Shown one piece after another: positions 1-8,117 of a stretch of DNA of 64,000 nucleotides. Position numbers and translations under genes: made by a program. Source of the DNA: Lachnospiraceae bacterium (GTDB lineage Bacteria > Bacillota > Clostridia > Lachnospirales > Lachnospiraceae); assembly GCA_022510615.1 (NCBI GenBank), contig JAFLTC010000003.1:1-64000 (forward strand), given 5' to 3'. How positions within the stretch are numbered: the first letter of the stretch is position 1; each line of letters begins with the position of its first letter. Below the pieces are notes generated by a model. The model saw only the letters and a list, made by a program, of their open reading frames with translations, did no database searches and was not told the origin of the DNA.

Positions 1-69
1 TGATCTTGATATGATCACCGCAAATTTTAACAGTTCATCCTCTACATCTTCGTAAAATTTTACTTCCAT
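1..69 (-). CDS. Nudix hydrolase, N-terminal fragment (cut by window edge)
   Basis: Twenty-three codons of a gene that begins at 69 and runs off the left edge. It starts with ATG behind AAGAGG about 7 bases upstream. The visible residues (MEVKFYEDVEDELLKF, then AVIIS) resemble the opening strand of MutT/Nudix proteins of Lachnospiraceae, where a short acidic leader precedes the first beta-strand. The Nudix box itself lies outside the window, so the family call rests on resemblance only. Confidence 0.5.
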   Translation of the reverse strand, partial: MEVKFYEDVEDELLKFAVIISRS

Positions 70-151
70 AATAAAACCTCTTAAATTTCAATTTTCCACA
101 GCGCTCATATCCAATTTCGCCCTATTATCGCCCGTCTCCCTTATAATCTTT

Positions 152-709
152 TTAAGTATTATATGGACATCGCTTTCCGATACACTGATCATTTTTCGAT
201 GAAAAATCACATTGGATGGGTAGCATGCCGAGTGTTATGCCGTAATGTTCTTTTATATATTCGACTGCCTGCTCCATAGATAAGAAAGCGTCACGCTTAC
301 AGCACCTGGGACCACCGGTTTTGGCAAGTCGCGCGAGAGCTGCGGAAGTATATTCCATATGACTTCCCCAGTCCTCGGTAGAGAGAGGACCGGTACTGTC
401 GATGATGGCAAGAGCCGCACCGATTGACGTGACCGCACCGCACACTCCCCACAATCCGCAGGCTGCTCCGGGCATTCTTAGTCCTTCCTGCATTATTTTC
501 TGCAAAGCAGCGTAGAGGTCAAGGTCTCCTCCTGCATTGTGAAACGCTGTAAGGATACAGGCACCGTCAAGAACATGATGCTCAGGACCGTGTATCCTTA
601 TAAAGTCCTTTTGAGCAATGGTGTGAAAGATTTCATAAGGGTTTGTGCCGCTGATTTTCATGCACTCGGCAATAATCAGTTCAGCCCCCCGCTGAAGGGA
701 ATAATCCAT
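152..709 (-). CDS. DUF5714 domain protein
   Basis: A 185-residue protein matching my recollection of the DUF5714 family, which is common in anaerobic Firmicutes and sometimes linked to methyltransferase genes. The visible signature is a Cys/Gly-rich stretch (PGAACGLWGVCGA, about residues 80-92), a GPRCCKRDAF patch near 133-142, and a C-terminal QCDFSS...CIGKRCPY segment. The many conserved cysteines suggest metal or cofactor binding, but no biochemical role is established to my knowledge. It starts at an ATG with AAAGGAGAG about 6 bases upstream. It stands alone, with the Nudix gene downstream on the same strand. Confidence 0.7.
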   Translation of the reverse strand: MDYSLQRGAELIIAECMKISGTNPYEIFHTIAQKDFIRIHGPEHHVLDGACILTAFHNAGGDLDLYAALQKIMQEGLRMPGAACGLWGVCGAVTSIGAALAIIDSTGPLSTEDWGSHMEYTSAALARLAKTGGPRCCKRDAFLSMEQAVEYIKEHYGITLGMLPIQCDFSSKNDQCIGKRCPYNT

Positions 710-861
710 ACTGTCTCTCCTTTTTATTCATTCTCTTTTTTTACAAAAGTGTCCTTACGATATATCAGAATTTACAACATGACCTTGCTTTCCGTCAATA
801 TAAGCCCCAAGAAAACCCTGTTAGGTTTACTTCGTTCAGAAGAGTGCTGGCATTTCCTCCA

Positions 862-1440
862 TTATGCAATTTGCTCTGTCACACATTTCTGACACAGGGG
901 ATATTCCTTAACGAAATCACTTACTGCTGCCAACATCTTCTCATAGCTTTGACCATAGAAATATAAAGCTGTATTTTCAGCACCTTCCCACCAACTATAC
1001 AAACGACCAATCCCTTCCATTCGTGATTCTGCCTGTTCAATTACATAGTTAATATCACAGGTTTGATAAATCTCCTTTGGCAGTTCTGTGCCGTTTAAAT
1101 AAAGCGCCATACCCTCCAAATTACCAACCGGACGCTCACTCTGCACCTCATTACCTTTTTTATTCCACAATAAAAGTTTAGAACCTTTCGCCACACCCAA
1201 TGTCTCAATAATAGACTCTAATGTTTTCAGAGTTTTTTCCGTATCATCTTTTAACATCAACTCGATATCACAAGACTTAATCTCACCGGAAGGAAACTGC
1301 ATAGTGCCGCCACCCTCCATATATCCCAGCTTGAGTTTGGATAATATCCCTTCCAGTGCATCTTCCAGTTCATGGCGATGCATCGGTTGGAACCGGGCAT
1401 TTAAATTTAAAGTGACATGAAAGGAGTATTTTTTTCTCAT
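862..1440 (-). CDS. Uncharacterised 192-residue protein
   Basis: I do not recognise the family. The protein is soluble, with no signal peptide or membrane segment. Visible features are a basic start (MRKKYSFHVTLNLNAR), a GGGTMQFPSGEIKSCDIEL stretch near residues 43-61 that looks like a beta hairpin, and a Trp-rich SWWEG at about 149-153. ATG at 1440 follows GGAGG at a good distance, and a convincing promoter lies just upstream, so it is very likely expressed as a single gene. Its neighbours (DUF5714 and YihY) give no functional hint. Confidence 0.6.
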   Translation of the reverse strand: MRKKYSFHVTLNLNARFQPMHRHELEDALEGILSKLKLGYMEGGGTMQFPSGEIKSCDIELMLKDDTEKTLKTLESIIETLGVAKGSKLLLWNKKGNEVQSERPVGNLEGMALYLNGTELPKEIYQTCDINYVIEQAESRMEGIGRLYSWWEGAENTALYFYGQSYEKMLAAVSDFVKEYPLCQKCVTEQIA

Positions 1441-1469
1441 ATTATCAATCCTCCATTAATCTTTTATAA

Positions 1470-1498
1470 AGTATACTTAAATACTTAAGACATAGCAA
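1470..1498 (-). promoter_or_regulatory. Predicted sigma-A promoter of the gene starting at 1440
   Basis: Minus strand -35 TTGCTA (1493-1498), a 17-base spacer and -10 TATACT (1470-1475), about 30 bases before the ATG. A small palindrome (CTTAAGTATTTAAG) fills the spacer and could bind a regulator. Confidence 0.55.
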
Positions 1499-1627
1499 CC
1501 TATTGCCTCTTGTAATTTCAGGGAAAATCTTATAAACTGATATAACAATAATAACATACTTAGAATAATTAGAAAATCAAATTTTTCATATACTAATACA
1601 TAGAATAATTATAAGAAGGATACTGCC

Positions 1628-2500
1628 ATGGACAATATTTTTATCTGGTTTATTACGAAATTTAATAAACACCGTGTTACCATCCACGCGGCACAGGTGG
1701 CGTTTTTTGTTATTGTATCTCTCTTTCCTTTTATGATGTTTCTGATTACCTTGCTGAGGTACACTCCCATCAGTGGGGAGGTGATTGATTCTGTCGTGGA
1801 ATCTGCCATTCCCGGCAATTTAAGTGACGTTGTCATGCAGTGGCTCAATGAGTCCTATGCTGCTGCCTCCGGTACGATTCTTTCCGTTACGGTCATAACT
1901 ACTCTCTGGGCAGGCTCCAAAGGGTTTTCCAGCATTGCCTTTGAATTGGATTGTATTTATGAGGTTCAAGGTCGCAGGGGACTCATTATTCGCCGGCTTT
2001 TGTCGCTACTGGACACTGTCGCATTTACCGTTATGATTATTGCCAGTCTGATTGTACTTGTCTACGGTAACCAGATTGTGCAGATGATTAATCAGTCTTT
2101 TCCGCTTCTTTCCAACCTTAGATTGATCATATTTATTCTGCGCTCCAGTGTGGCGTTTTTGGCCTTTGTCATTTATTTTCTATTTATGTACCGATATATT
2201 CCAAACCGGAAATCCAGCTTCCGTAATGAGCTTCCGGGTGCCGTCTTTTCTGCCTTTTTGTGGATTGTTTTTTCTTATCTCTATTCTCTTTATATTGACT
2301 ATCACAGCAGCTTTTCTTCTGTTTACGGAAGTCTTACCTATATGGTACTGCTGATGCTGTGGATTTATTTTTGCGTTATTATTATTTTTCTCGGTGCCAT
2401 GCTCAATCAATATCTGCGACAACATAGCCGTCTGCATCTGCTTTCCTCTCTCAAAGAGATTCGCGGGATTGTACGCTCGTACCTGGAAAATAAAATGTGA
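1628..2500 (+). CDS. YihY/virulence factor BrkB family inner-membrane protein
   Basis: A 290-residue polytopic membrane protein with about six hydrophobic segments and the typical YihY opening, in which an amphipathic helix is followed by AAQVAFFVIVSLFPFMMFL (about residues 20-38). The family (once called BrkB or RNase BN in error) is of uncertain function; some members are linked to lipid transport or membrane stability. The ATG follows AGAAGGAT. It is the only plus-strand gene in this part, and its last 50 bases overlap convergently with the end of the SpoIID-like gene. Confidence 0.85.
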   Translation: MDNIFIWFITKFNKHRVTIHAAQVAFFVIVSLFPFMMFLITLLRYTPISGEVIDSVVESAIPGNLSDVVMQWLNESYAAASGTILSVTVITTLWAGSKGFSSIAFELDCIYEVQGRRGLIIRRLLSLLDTVAFTVMIIASLIVLVYGNQIVQMINQSFPLLSNLRLIIFILRSSVAFLAFVIYFLFMYRYIPNRKSSFRNELPGAVFSAFLWIVFSYLYSLYIDYHSSFSSVYGSLTYMVLLMLWIYFCVIIIFLGAMLNQYLRQHSRLHLLSSLKEIRGIVRSYLENKM

Positions 2501-4223
2501 GAATTTCTTGATAATTCTTTTTTCTTGTCGCCAGTGTATTCGCGCCGTTCTGGCTCATACCGACACCATGTCCATAGCCGCCGCCATAAAGGGCATAGGA
2601 ATTCCCTTTTTTTTTCACGTAAAAGAAACCACTGGGCAAAATATTGAGTCCTGTCACTTTCTTTTTATCTTTCCTTGTAAAAACCGTACTTCTCCCTATC
2701 AGAAGCGTCCGGATATTATATTCCGTATAGACATGAAGTGTTTCTTTTGTCCCCTGAATTTCAATCATGGACACAACGCCTCCCGCCCCCCGACTTTTTA
2801 CTTCGATATTTTTTACATGTCCAATATCGGTAACCGGACGGCTCTTATAGGTTCCATCCTTTTCCTTTACCTGTATCTGGGTAGGATTCGCCTGATATCT
2901 TCTCTGAATGGAAGCGGAAATTGTTTTTTCGATTTCCTTTTGGGGAATTACTGTCTGCCATCGGTACCATGGTGAGGTACTGTCCACCGTATCCGGCGTT
3001 TTCCTAATATAGTCCTGAAATGCTTCCTCTGTCTTTAGATTACTTGTTGTGCGGGGAATGGTCTGAAGGGAGGACGGTAGATAAGGAACCTCTTTTTTCG
3101 TAAACCACACATCCTTTGTCCCCGCTGTCGAACCGCAGGAGGCAGAATAAAAATAAGTAGTGGCTATCTTGCCCTGATAGGCTACCACTTGATTTTTTGT
3201 GGTATTCACCGCAGCGATTGATCTGCCATCTTCTTTCAGATTATTATAGACCTGATAGGATACACTGTCATCTACATGGGCACCGTATTTTGCCATACGG
3301 TTTCCCCGCATATGCTCAGCGGCATAGCTTCTGGCACATACCGCCTGCGCCTTTAATGCCTCCGGTTCATATTCCGTTGGCATTTCACTGGGAACGACGC
3401 TGTACAAATACTCTTCCAATGGTAATTCATTGACAAGATTCAGATAATTTCCGTTTTTTTCAATTTCAATTGTCCCACGGTATTCCGGCACTCCATACTG
3501 TCTCTTCAGTGTCTCTATCCGGATTTTCCCCCTTCCACCTGTGGATACCAGGGCTCGTCCACTCAGAGAGCCCGGCTCAAAGGTTGCTTTTTGTCCCTTT
3601 TTGTACTGACTTACTTCCTTTCCGATTTTTACCGTATAATCTGTCGTTGCTGTCAACACTGTTTTTTCCATCTGATAAGAGGAGAAATCATTATTGCTTA
3701 AAAGAACCCGAATCGTTTCCATCTGGGTTTCCGGCATGACGGCAGCACACAGACGGCTTCCCGCTGCCACAAACCTCGTATCCGTATTTCCCACCGCAAT
3801 ATCGGTACGGCTTCCCGCACTGACCGTACCGTTTTTTGCCACCCGGTAAACAACAAATTCCGAATCCAGCTTTACATTTCCATATCCCTCCAGAGTAATA
3901 ACATCATCTGATATTTTTAATATCTTCCCCTGAACGGTTTCCGGTTTTTTTACTACTCTCACAATCTTTTTATCCTGAAGATACAAATCCGCCACTCCCG
4001 TCACAGCCTGACCGGTTATAGCTGACGCACTTTCCCACACCTGTTGTTTTCCATCCGAAACCACATTGACGGAGGAACCGCTAATTTCCGTTATGTAGCC
4101 ATTTCGAATCGTCTTCTTATCCGACAGATTTTTTGTATCCTTCCATGACTGAAATAACCAAAGACCTGCCATGCACCCCAGAATAATAAGAAAAATGAAT
4201 AATACTCTGCCTGTCCTTTTCAA
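2451..4223 (-). CDS. SpoIID/LytB domain protein (membrane-anchored)
   Basis: A 590-residue protein with an N-terminal signal anchor (about residues 7-24), a long linker of beta-rich sequence, and a SpoIID/LytB domain from about 265 to 575. The SVVPSEMP motif (Glu about 280) corresponds to the catalytic Glu of SpoIID-type lytic transglycosylases, which act on denuded glycan strands at the engulfing septum. GYGHGVGMSQNGA near 550 is also characteristic. It is longer than SpoIID itself (about 340 residues) and is not in a spoIID context, so it may be a vegetative or sporulation-associated paralogue. No ATG fits; the start is TTG at 4223 with GGGGG 8 bases upstream, and that codon sits inside the terminator of the upstream gene. 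Confidence 0.85.
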   Translation of the reverse strand: MKRTGRVLFIFLIILGCMAGLWLFQSWKDTKNLSDKKTIRNGYITEISGSSVNVVSDGKQQVWESASAITGQAVTGVADLYLQDKKIVRVVKKPETVQGKILKISDDVITLEGYGNVKLDSEFVVYRVAKNGTVSAGSRTDIAVGNTDTRFVAAGSRLCAAVMPETQMETIRVLLSNNDFSSYQMEKTVLTATTDYTVKIGKEVSQYKKGQKATFEPGSLSGRALVSTGGRGKIRIETLKRQYGVPEYRGTIEIEKNGNYLNLVNELPLEEYLYSVVPSEMPTEYEPEALKAQAVCARSYAAEHMRGNRMAKYGAHVDDSVSYQVYNNLKEDGRSIAAVNTTKNQVVAYQGKIATTYFYSASCGSTAGTKDVWFTKKEVPYLPSSLQTIPRTTSNLKTEEAFQDYIRKTPDTVDSTSPWYRWQTVIPQKEIEKTISASIQRRYQANPTQIQVKEKDGTYKSRPVTDIGHVKNIEVKSRGAGGVVSMIEIQGTKETLHVYTEYNIRTLLIGRSTVFTRKDKKKVTGLNILPSGFFYVKKKGNSYALYGGGYGHGVGMSQNGANTLATRKKNYQEILTFYFPGTSVQSRESL

Positions 4224-4263
4224 AAAAAATCCCCCTTTGCACTACATATTTATGCAAAGGGGG
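4222..4263 (-). terminator. Intrinsic terminator after the nucleosidase-like gene
   Basis: Perfect 11-bp stem, CCCCCTTTGCA against TGCAAAGGGGG (4231-4241 and 4253-4263), with an 11-base loop and eight U on the minus strand (4222-4229). The G-run of its distal arm is also the ribosome site, and the T-run contains the TTG start, of the next gene (ending 2451). Confidence 0.85.
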
Positions 4264-4278
4264 AAAAAATTATTCCAT

Positions 4279-4980
4279 TTATAAATAGTCATGGGTCACT
4301 TCCCACACGAAATGCTGTAAAAGCTCCGCAGACTCTGTATTAAATTCCTCATCTAAAAGCTCATTGTTGGAAATGATCCGAAGTCCTATGCAGGGAGTCT
4401 GAAATTTCTCACACACCTCATAAACTGCTGCCGTTTCCATATCCTCACAGATTGTCCGAAACTTTTCAGCGAGCCAGACGATGCGGTCATCCTCCCGGCT
4501 GTATATATCTCCCGTCGCCGCATTGCCCCGTACCATACGTCCCGTTGTATAGACTGGCTTTGAATACAAATCTAACAGGATTTCATCTGCCTGATAGTAA
4601 GTCGTATGAAATCCTTCCCAGTAAAAGGGGTCACTTCCTTCGCCCATTTTTTTCTTTGGCATGGACAGGGCATTGATATTCACTGCCTCCTGCACTAACA
4701 CCACATCGCCGGTACTCAGTTCCTTTGACTGGGCTCCCGCTGTTCCCTGATTCACTACAAGGGTCGGGTGAAACGCTGACAAGGCATAGGCTGTCGCCAT
4801 AGCCGCCTTTACCGTACCCATACCCGTCTGATTGACAATATAGGTTTTATTGCCATCGGTTCCGATATGAAAGACCATATCATTTTCCTGATGACACTGA
4901 TAATTTTCCATTTTCGTTACCTGTTCTGTCAGGTAATTTGTCTCTATGTCCATTGCCCCCTGAAGCAATACCTTTTTCAT
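4279..4980 (-). CDS. MTA/SAH nucleosidase-like protein with Asn at the catalytic Asp position
   Basis: A 233-residue member of the purine nucleosidase/phosphorylase (PNP_UDP) superfamily, closest in layout to MtnN, which cleaves methylthioadenosine and S-adenosylhomocysteine. Visible: GAMDIE at the start (equivalent of Glu12), NQGTAGA near the middle, and CEDMETAAV for the ribose-binding Met-Glu. In MtnN the general-acid Asp sits in R-x-ISD; here the text is RIISNNE (Asn about 205), so adenine specificity or catalysis may differ. The ATG at 4980 is preferred over the one at 4989 because AAAGGA lies 8 bases before it. It follows fabH by 15 bases, so the two are probably co-transcribed. Confidence 0.7.
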   Translation of the reverse strand: MKKVLLQGAMDIETNYLTEQVTKMENYQCHQENDMVFHIGTDGNKTYIVNQTGMGTVKAAMATAYALSAFHPTLVVNQGTAGAQSKELSTGDVVLVQEAVNINALSMPKKKMGEGSDPFYWEGFHTTYYQADEILLDLYSKPVYTTGRMVRGNAATGDIYSREDDRIVWLAEKFRTICEDMETAAVYEVCEKFQTPCIGLRIISNNELLDEEFNTESAELLQHFVWEVTHDYL

Positions 4981-4995
4981 CGTTATCATCCTTTT

Positions 4996-5967
4996 CTACC
5001 ATTCCAGTAACATTGCTCCCCAGGTTAAGCCGCCGCCAAAACCGGACAGAATCACTTTATCGCCTCTTTCCAGAAGATGATTCCGGTTCAATTCATCTAA
5101 AAGAATCGGTATACTGGCAGAAGAGGTATTTCCATACCGGTCCAGATTCATCGGGAATTTATCCATATCCACCTTCAGACGTTTGGCAATCAGTTCTAAA
5201 ATCCGCACATTTGCCTGATGCAGAATAAAGAACTTAATATCATCCGCATCTAACTCTGTCTTTTTTAAAATCTGTTTTACACAGCGTGGCACCATCGAGA
5301 CCGCAAAACGGAATACCGCCTGTCCTTCCATCTTCAGATAATCTTTCTTTCGTCTTGAATTATGGAACGGATTTTGTATTCCTCGTCCCCTACAGGTAAG
5401 AACATCCCCCTGACTTCCGTCAGATCCGGTAACACTGGCAATCAGACCGCCCTCGCCTTCCTCTTCGCGGATAATGGCTGCCCCGGCACCATCACCAAAG
5501 AGAATACAGGAATTTCTGTCAGACCAGTCCACTTCTCTGGAAAGAGTTTCTGAGCCGATAACCAGAACCGTTTTTGCCATTCCCATTTCAATATAGGCAT
5601 ATGCCGTATTCAGCGAGAATAAAAATCCGGAACAGGCAGCATTTAAATCAAAACAGGTGGCGCGAATGGCTCCAATGGCACCCTGCACAGAACAGGACGT
5701 ACTCGGCACATAGGTATCTGCCGATACCGTCGCCACAATAATCATATCCAACTCATCTGCGCCAATGCCCGCATTTTCCAATGCCGCTTCTGCCGCATGA
5801 GTCGCCATATAAGTAGTCCCTTCTTTTCCGTTGGACAAATGTCTTTCTTTAATTCCGGTACGCTGTCGAATCCATTCATCATCTGTATCAACAATTGTAG
5901 AGAGAAAGTGATTATCTGCTACCTTTTGGGGAAGATAGCTTCCGGTACCAATAATTCTCACTGCCAT
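4996..5967 (-). CDS. fabH: 3-oxoacyl-ACP synthase III (KAS III)
   Basis: A 323-residue FabH, which condenses an acyl-CoA primer with malonyl-ACP to begin fatty acid synthesis in the cytoplasm. The catalytic triad is visible: Cys112 in NAACSGF, His in FILHQANVRI, and Asn in GNTSSASIP. The start is placed at the ATG of MAVRIIGTGS (5967), preceded by GAAGGGG. A longer reading upstream would run into the promoter. No other fab genes are nearby, so this copy is separate from a fatty-acid operon. Its downstream partner is the nucleosidase-like gene. Confidence 0.93.
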   Translation of the reverse strand: MAVRIIGTGSYLPQKVADNHFLSTIVDTDDEWIRQRTGIKERHLSNGKEGTTYMATHAAEAALENAGIGADELDMIIVATVSADTYVPSTSCSVQGAIGAIRATCFDLNAACSGFLFSLNTAYAYIEMGMAKTVLVIGSETLSREVDWSDRNSCILFGDGAGAAIIREEEGEGGLIASVTGSDGSQGDVLTCRGRGIQNPFHNSRRKKDYLKMEGQAVFRFAVSMVPRCVKQILKKTELDADDIKFFILHQANVRILELIAKRLKVDMDKFPMNLDRYGNTSSASIPILLDELNRNHLLERGDKVILSGFGGGLTWGAMLLEW

Positions 5968-6003
5968 GTTTTTATACCCCTTCGAAATTATTCTCTGTTT
6001 CAA

Positions 6004-6033
6004 AGTATAATGCTTTTTCCTACAAATTGTCAA
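6004..6033 (-). promoter_or_regulatory. Predicted sigma-A promoter of fabH
   Basis: Minus strand TTGACA (6028-6033), an 18-base spacer and TATACT (6004-6009), roughly 40 bases upstream of the chosen fabH start. This also argues against a start at 6042. Confidence 0.7.
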
Positions 6034-6084
6034 TCGTAGCAATCAATACTACATCATCAATTATTTTTAACTACATTCTGGCAG

Positions 6085-6630
6085 CTATGAAAGCATTTTG
6101 CCAAACCTCTCATGTGAAATTTTTTTGACAATAAAATATGCCAGATCATATACAAGCCATGCAAAAATCCCAGCCGGAAGCATTACCATAACAATCCATC
6201 TCTTTGCCAATAACGAATCCGACAGAAATAATTGTGGAAAAAAGAAAACAAATGGCACATAGATTACCGCAAAAATAAGAAAACGGATCCCCCGGTGCAG
6301 CCATGCCTTTTTCCTGTCATCTGTCATCCGGTCAAGAAGCAAAAAACTTCCCTCCGATAAAAGTATGTAGCCTGCCAGCCCCAGATATAAAAGTACATGA
6401 AGCTTATTCGGATTGATAAAGAAATCTAACAAAAGACACACAAAGAAAAATATAGTACCATAGCCCATACCATAGAAACAGACGGCAACTCCCACAAGAA
6501 AGGCCGCAGCTGCCGTAAAAAATAACGTATTGACAGAAATGACAGTACCAAGCACGGTTAGTACCGTACTCAGTGCTGCCATCACTCCCAGGACTGCCAA
6601 TGCTTTTGTTTTATTTACATGCATCCGCAT
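6085..6630 (-). CDS. Small polytopic membrane protein (unknown)
   Basis: A 181-residue hydrophobic protein with five or six predicted membrane helices and a basic C-terminus (KKISHERFGK). I do not recognise a named family; the arrangement is reminiscent of ECF-transporter S-components or DUF2232-type proteins, but no diagnostic motif is seen. GGGAGGAG (6635-6642) precedes ATGs at 6630 and 6624; either could be used. It overlaps the end of the DnaJ-like gene by about 16 bases and is the last gene of a four-gene unit starting at 8525. Confidence 0.6.
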   Translation of the reverse strand: MRMHVNKTKALAVLGVMAALSTVLTVLGTVISVNTLFFTAAAAFLVGVAVCFYGMGYGTIFFFVCLLLDFFINPNKLHVLLYLGLAGYILLSEGSFLLLDRMTDDRKKAWLHRGIRFLIFAVIYVPFVFFFPQLFLSDSLLAKRWIVMVMLPAGIFAWLVYDLAYFIVKKISHERFGKMLS

Positions 6631-7286
6631 AAATCTCCTCCCATACATTCACACATCGTATCTGCACACCATAAATCGCAACAGAGATTTCCCGTTCCAC
6701 AGGAACCCATACCCGGACCGCCGTAGCCTCCATAACCGCCATAACCACCGCCAAAAGGGCTTCCTCCAAATGGACTGCCGCCAAAGGGCGAGGCAGTTCC
6801 TCCCCGCTGTAATTGCTGATAATACTGTACAAATTCCGGATTTCCCGGTTCCATCTCCACTGCCCGTTTGGCATAATCCATGGCTACGACATTATTTCCC
6901 AGCCCTAGATTTGCGTAGGAGCTGAAATAATACCATCTGGCACTTCTGTTTGGAATGGAGTTTAATACATTAATCGCCTCATTATAGCGGCGGGCACGGA
7001 TATAATTCATCGCCGCCATCAGATGCTGATCCTCCTCGGAATAATTCTGGGAGCTCTGGCCACCATAGCCACCGTAACTTTGGCTGCTTTTTCCCGAGCG
7101 TTCATCGACAATCTGATTGTAGGCCTCCTGAACCTGTCGGAATTTATCCTCCGCCCACTGCTTTTCACTATCCTCTGAATAGGAATCCGGATGATACTTC
7201 CGGCTCATGGTCCGGTATGCTTTTTTTATCTCACGGTCGGAAGCATCTCGGGATACTCCCAGTACCTGATATGGATCACTCATCAT
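6615..7286 (-). CDS. J-domain protein with Gly-rich linker and Cys-rich tail
   Basis: A 223-residue protein. The N-terminal J domain (about residues 4-65) carries the HPD motif (His32-Pro33-Asp34) needed to stimulate Hsp70 ATPase. A short helical TPR-like segment follows (about 95-155), then a low-complexity SPFGG/YGG repeat tract, and a final 28 residues with eight cysteines. It lacks the DnaJ zinc-finger region, so it is a class C J protein. The Cys-rich tail may bind metal. The start is at the ATG pair overlapping the stop of the upstream gene (translational coupling, AAAGGA upstream). It lies between DUF5685 and a membrane protein. Confidence 0.85.
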   Translation of the reverse strand: MMSDPYQVLGVSRDASDREIKKAYRTMSRKYHPDSYSEDSEKQWAEDKFRQVQEAYNQIVDERSGKSSQSYGGYGGQSSQNYSEEDQHLMAAMNYIRARRYNEAINVLNSIPNRSARWYYFSSYANLGLGNNVVAMDYAKRAVEMEPGNPEFVQYYQQLQRGGTASPFGGSPFGGSPFGGGYGGYGGYGGPGMGSCGTGNLCCDLWCADTMCECMGGDLCGCM

Positions 7287-8100
7287 TTTTATTTCGTTTC
7301 CTTTCGTATTTTGTCCATACCCCTTCATATAAAATATTTCGCAGAATCGCTAAATCCTGCTCACAGGGCAGCTTCTCAAACTCTGCGATTCCCATGCGGA
7401 GAGTCCCATCTAAAATCTGATGCACCCTCTCTTCAAATCCCGGCTGGGAAAAGGTTTTCATAAAGGGATTATAACATTCTTTTTTACTATCCTCTGCCAC
7501 ATCCATATAAGCATCCATAATATAGATAAACTTTCCCAGATAAAATCCTATCTGACGCAGAATATTCTGAAACGCATCCTCCCGCCAGACAAACAACTCT
7601 GCCATAAGAGTTCCAAAGGGTCTGGCTATCACATCGATATCCTGACAGTTTTCCTCTTCCAGTCGGGAAAGCTCCGCTAAGGACTTCGCAATCACCTCTG
7701 CCTGTCTGGGATACCTTTTTGCTATCTTTTTCTTCTTTCCGGCAAAAACCTTCATTCCCAGAAAGCCGGTTATTTTTCTCTCATCTTTCCAGTCATCCTC
7801 TAAATGGTCACAGGTCAGTAAAATATTCATATCCGCAGCATACTCTGTAATTTCGTTACAAAGCATATACTGTTTTTTCGCCGGATGAATCAGACATCTT
7901 TTTTTCATTTCCTCTGTGGCAGACTCATACAGAGAGGTCAGTAAAACAATCAAAAATGTCATGTCGTACGTTAAGGTCATCTGTCCCAATCTTCCATGAG
8001 CCTTATGAAGCCGCCTGCAAAGCCCACAGTAGAATCCTTTATATCTGGCAAATTCCCGTATTTTCATCTCCGGCTTATTTGCTGTTACATAACCAAACAT
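7276..8100 (-). CDS. DUF5685 family protein
   Basis: A 274-residue helical protein that I assign to DUF5685 from the opening MFGYV, the early FYCGLCRRL motif (CxxC, about residues 29-36) and the mid-protein ITGFLGMKVF and DIDVIARPFG segments. Function is unknown. Members of this family are often found beside J-domain proteins in Clostridia, as here, where its stop overlaps the J-protein start. This suggests the pair act together. The upstream neighbour is a zinc-ribbon membrane protein, 17 bases away. Confidence 0.75.
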   Translation of the reverse strand: MFGYVTANKPEMKIREFARYKGFYCGLCRRLHKAHGRLGQMTLTYDMTFLIVLLTSLYESATEEMKKRCLIHPAKKQYMLCNEITEYAADMNILLTCDHLEDDWKDERKITGFLGMKVFAGKKKKIAKRYPRQAEVIAKSLAELSRLEEENCQDIDVIARPFGTLMAELFVWREDAFQNILRQIGFYLGKFIYIMDAYMDVAEDSKKECYNPFMKTFSQPGFEERVHQILDGTLRMGIAEFEKLPCEQDLAILRNILYEGVWTKYERKRNKNDE

Positions 8101-8117
8101 TTTCCCGGTCCCCCATG

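Noticed and set aside
539-892. 117-codon plus-strand frame across the DUF5714 start and the gap to 862
   Set aside because: Most of it is antisense to DUF5714 and the unknown gene; no ribosome site at 539.
2394-2975. 193-codon plus-strand frame after yihY
   Set aside because: Antisense to the SpoIID-like gene; starts inside yihY.
6690-6790. CRISPR-like or tandem DNA repeats around the Gly-rich region
   Set aside because: The repeats are codon repeats of the SPFGG/YGG tract in the J protein, in frame and without spacers.
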